NCBI GenBank assembly: GCA_051418075.1
Contig: JBPRGG010000065.1
Span: forward strand, 1-5,811
Source of the DNA: JBPRGG01 sp051418075
GTDB taxonomy: Bacteria; Bacteroidota; Bacteroidia; Cytophagales; Cyclobacteriaceae
DNA length: 5,811 nucleotides
Direction: 5' to 3'
Shown here: positions 4,357-5,811 of the stretch, piece after piece
Layout: every line of letters starts with the position of its first letter
Position numbering within the stretch: position 1 is the stretch's first letter
Made by a program: the position numbers and the translations under genes
The notes under the pieces: model-generated
Databases searched by the model: none
Told to the model about the DNA's origin: nothing
What the model saw: the letters and a program-made list of their open reading frames with translations, nothing else

Positions 4357-5712
4357 ATGAAAAATCTAAAGGTCGGGCTTGGTTGGGGCTTGTTGTTGAT
4401 GGTCCTGATGATTTCCTGCAGCCAGGAGGAGCAGGAGGTGACTAATATTGACCAGGTACTGGAGGATGCGCTGAAGACGGCTTCCCAGGGGGCAGGCCTG
4501 TCCTATTATAAAATGCCGGAGGCGGGACAACTGGATCAGATCCCTCAGGATCCGCGCAATAAGCTGACTGAGGCTAAAATCAAATTGGGTATGTTTCTGT
4601 ACCATGAACCGTCTCTGGGGCTGGACCCGGAATTGCAGGCGGGTGCGGGCACGTACTCCTGCGCCAGTTGTCACCATGCGGGGGCTGGTTTTCAGGCGGG
4701 TCTGAAGCAGGGAATTGGGGAAGGTGGAATTGGGTTTGGCCAGAAGGGTGAAAGCCGGATCAGGGATCCTGAATATACCAATAAGGCGCTGGATGTGCAA
4801 CCTATCCGTTCACCTTCGACGCTGAATGTGGCGTATCAACCGAATATGCTGTGGAATGGACAGTTTGGGGCGACTGGGGTGAACCAGGGAACGGAGTTTG
4901 CCTGGCTGGAAAATACGCCCCGGAAGGATAATTTCCTGGGGTTTGAGGGGGTGGAAACCCAGGCTATGGCAGGAATGGATACCCACAGGATGCTGATTGG
5001 TAATTTCTTTGTGGAAGATATCCGGGCTTATAAGCCTCTTTTTGATGCGGCTTTTCCGGAGGTTCCGGAGGCGGAGCGATGTAACCGGGTGAATGCGGGA
5101 TTGGCTATAGCGGCGTATGAGAGGAGCCTGCTGGCTAACCAGGCACCGTTTCAGCGATGGCTGAGGGGGGAAGTGGGGGCTATGGATACTGATGAAAAGC
5201 AGGGGGCTATCCTGTTTTTTGGAAAAGCGGAATGCTATCAGTGTCATAATGGGCCGGCCCTGAATTCGATGGCGTTTTATGGGTTGGGTATGAAGGATTT
5301 GTATGAGGCGGGGGATGAGATTGTGAATTCTTCCAAGTTTAGCCTGGAAAATAAGGGTCGGGGAGGATTTACGGGAATGGCTGAGGATATGTATCGATTT
5401 AAGGTGCCACAATTATATAACCTGAAGGATGCTGGATTTCTAGGTCATGGGGCTTCTTTTGCTACGGTGTATGAGGTGGTGAAATATAAAAATGAGGCGG
5501 TGCCGGAAAATGCACAGGTGCCGGAGGGGAGTATCAGTACGTTGTTTCATCCTTTGGAATTGACGGAGCAGGAGATGAATCAGATCACGGCCTTTCTGGA
5601 GGATGGGTTGTATGATCCGGACCTTTTCCGTTATGTGCCAGAGGAGTTGCCTTCGGGGCAGTGTTTTCCTAATAATGATGTGAGGTCGAGGAGGGATTTG
5701 GGGTGTGAGTGA
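4357..5712 (+). CDS. Di-heme cytochrome c peroxidase / MauG family lipoprotein
   Basis: A 451-residue protein with a lipoprotein-type signal ending LMISC, so Cys21 is probably lipidated and the protein membrane-anchored facing the periplasm. It has two c-type heme sites: CASCH at 102-106 and CYQCH at 293-297. The N-terminal domain (about 65-240) contains the family segments RSPSTLNVAYQPNMLWNGQ (151-169) and VETQA (199-203), where Glu200 aligns with the conserved Glu near the peroxidatic heme. The linker YERSLLANQAPFQRWLRG (254-271) and GAILFFGKAECYQCHNGPAL are typical of this family. The C-terminal domain ends with YRFKVPQLYNLKDAGFLGHG (346-365) and FATVYEVV. Family members reduce hydrogen peroxide using electrons from small c-type cytochromes or copper proteins; MauG relatives oxidise protein residues instead, so the substrate is not certain. 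The tail holds Cys436 and Cys450, possibly a disulfide. ATG 4357 is supported by the signal sequence. There is no partner gene in the window and no obvious terminator. Confidence 0.92.
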   Translation: MKNLKVGLGWGLLLMVLMISCSQEEQEVTNIDQVLEDALKTASQGAGLSYYKMPEAGQLDQIPQDPRNKLTEAKIKLGMFLYHEPSLGLDPELQAGAGTYSCASCHHAGAGFQAGLKQGIGEGGIGFGQKGESRIRDPEYTNKALDVQPIRSPSTLNVAYQPNMLWNGQFGATGVNQGTEFAWLENTPRKDNFLGFEGVETQAMAGMDTHRMLIGNFFVEDIRAYKPLFDAAFPEVPEAERCNRVNAGLAIAAYERSLLANQAPFQRWLRGEVGAMDTDEKQGAILFFGKAECYQCHNGPALNSMAFYGLGMKDLYEAGDEIVNSSKFSLENKGRGGFTGMAEDMYRFKVPQLYNLKDAGFLGHGASFATVYEVVKYKNEAVPENAQVPEGSISTLFHPLELTEQEMNQITAFLEDGLYDPDLFRYVPEELPSGQCFPNNDVRSRRDLGCE

Positions 5713-5748
5713 AGGGGGGAGCTGGAAGGGAAATAAAGCTCGAAGCGT

Positions 5749-5763
5749 GAAGCTGGAAGGAAT
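5749..5763. repeat. GCTGGAA heptamer repeat, downstream side of the peroxidase gene
   Basis: GAAGCTGGAAGGAAT here is identical to 4008-4022, so the peroxidase gene sits between two copies of a 15-base direct repeat about 1.74 kb apart. GAGCTGGAAGG (5719-5729) is a further related unit. The sequence is low-complexity and need not reflect transposition. Confidence 0.6.
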
Positions 5764-5764
5764 A

Positions 5765-5811
5765 TTTCTGGTTGCTGGTTGCTGGTTTCTGGTTGCTGGT
5801 TTCTGGTTGCT
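5765..5811. repeat. Heptamer tandem array TT(G/T)CTGG
   Basis: Six full units and a partial seventh run in perfect 7-base register to the end of the window: TTTCTGG, TTGCTGG, TTGCTGG, TTTCTGG, TTGCTGG, TTTCTGG, TTGCT. The only variation is G or T at the third base, and it is interspersed rather than graded. The array probably continues beyond the window. It starts 53 bases after the peroxidase stop, and no terminator hairpin is seen in between. Confidence 0.85.

Noticed and set aside
5765..5811. Possible CRISPR array
   Set aside because: The units are 7 bases, contiguous and without spacers, so this is a simple tandem repeat. No other CRISPR-like repeat-spacer pattern or cas gene is present.

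Overview
The window looks like chromosomal DNA of a Bacteroidota bacterium, probably of the Cytophagales type. Four things point that way. None of the genes has a clear Shine-Dalgarno sequence and the bases before the start codons are A/T-rich. There is a short histone H1-like (Hc1-type) protein of the kind common in that phylum, and a short TatA. The upstream sequences contain matches or near-matches to the Bacteroidota -7 promoter element (TAnnTTTG). The intergenic repeats (a hairpin with arms GGTACTTTTTGC/GCAAAAAGTACC, and GCTGGAA / CTGGTTG heptamers) resemble what I remember from genomes of this phylum. The genus cannot be fixed from the sequence.

Layout. Positions 1-618 hold no convincing gene. 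They contain two related copies of a modular, palindrome-rich intergenic repeat and a fragment of a second repeat type. A 58-residue histone H1-like gene (887-1063) follows, ending in a strong intrinsic terminator. Next is about 500 bases of AT-rich sequence, then a 583-residue membrane protein gene (1613-3364). That gene is preceded by a 13-bp inverted repeat and a direct repeat close to the start codon. The protein has a signal peptide, four predicted membrane segments and a long helical domain in which one unit appears three times; its function is unknown to me. A convergent tatA-like gene on the minus strand (3603 down to 3424) shares a 12-bp-stem terminator with it. Behind tatA lies a third, truncated copy of the repeat (3732-3826). 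A G-rich gene-free stretch leads to a lipoprotein-type di-heme cytochrome c peroxidase / MauG family gene (4357-5712). Its two sides carry GCTGGAAG/CTGGTTG heptamer repeats, which run off the end of the window.

How the parts relate. The genes do not form an operon or an obvious pathway. The histone gene is a single unit with its own terminator, the membrane protein and tatA converge on one terminator, and the peroxidase stands alone between repeats. TatA would serve general folded-protein export and the peroxidase would detoxify peroxide or oxidise a partner in the periplasm. The histone-like protein would act on the nucleoid. I do not see a defence system, phage, CRISPR array or toxin-antitoxin pair. 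The best candidates for something little described are the modular repeat with a possible pseudoknot and the repeat-containing membrane protein.
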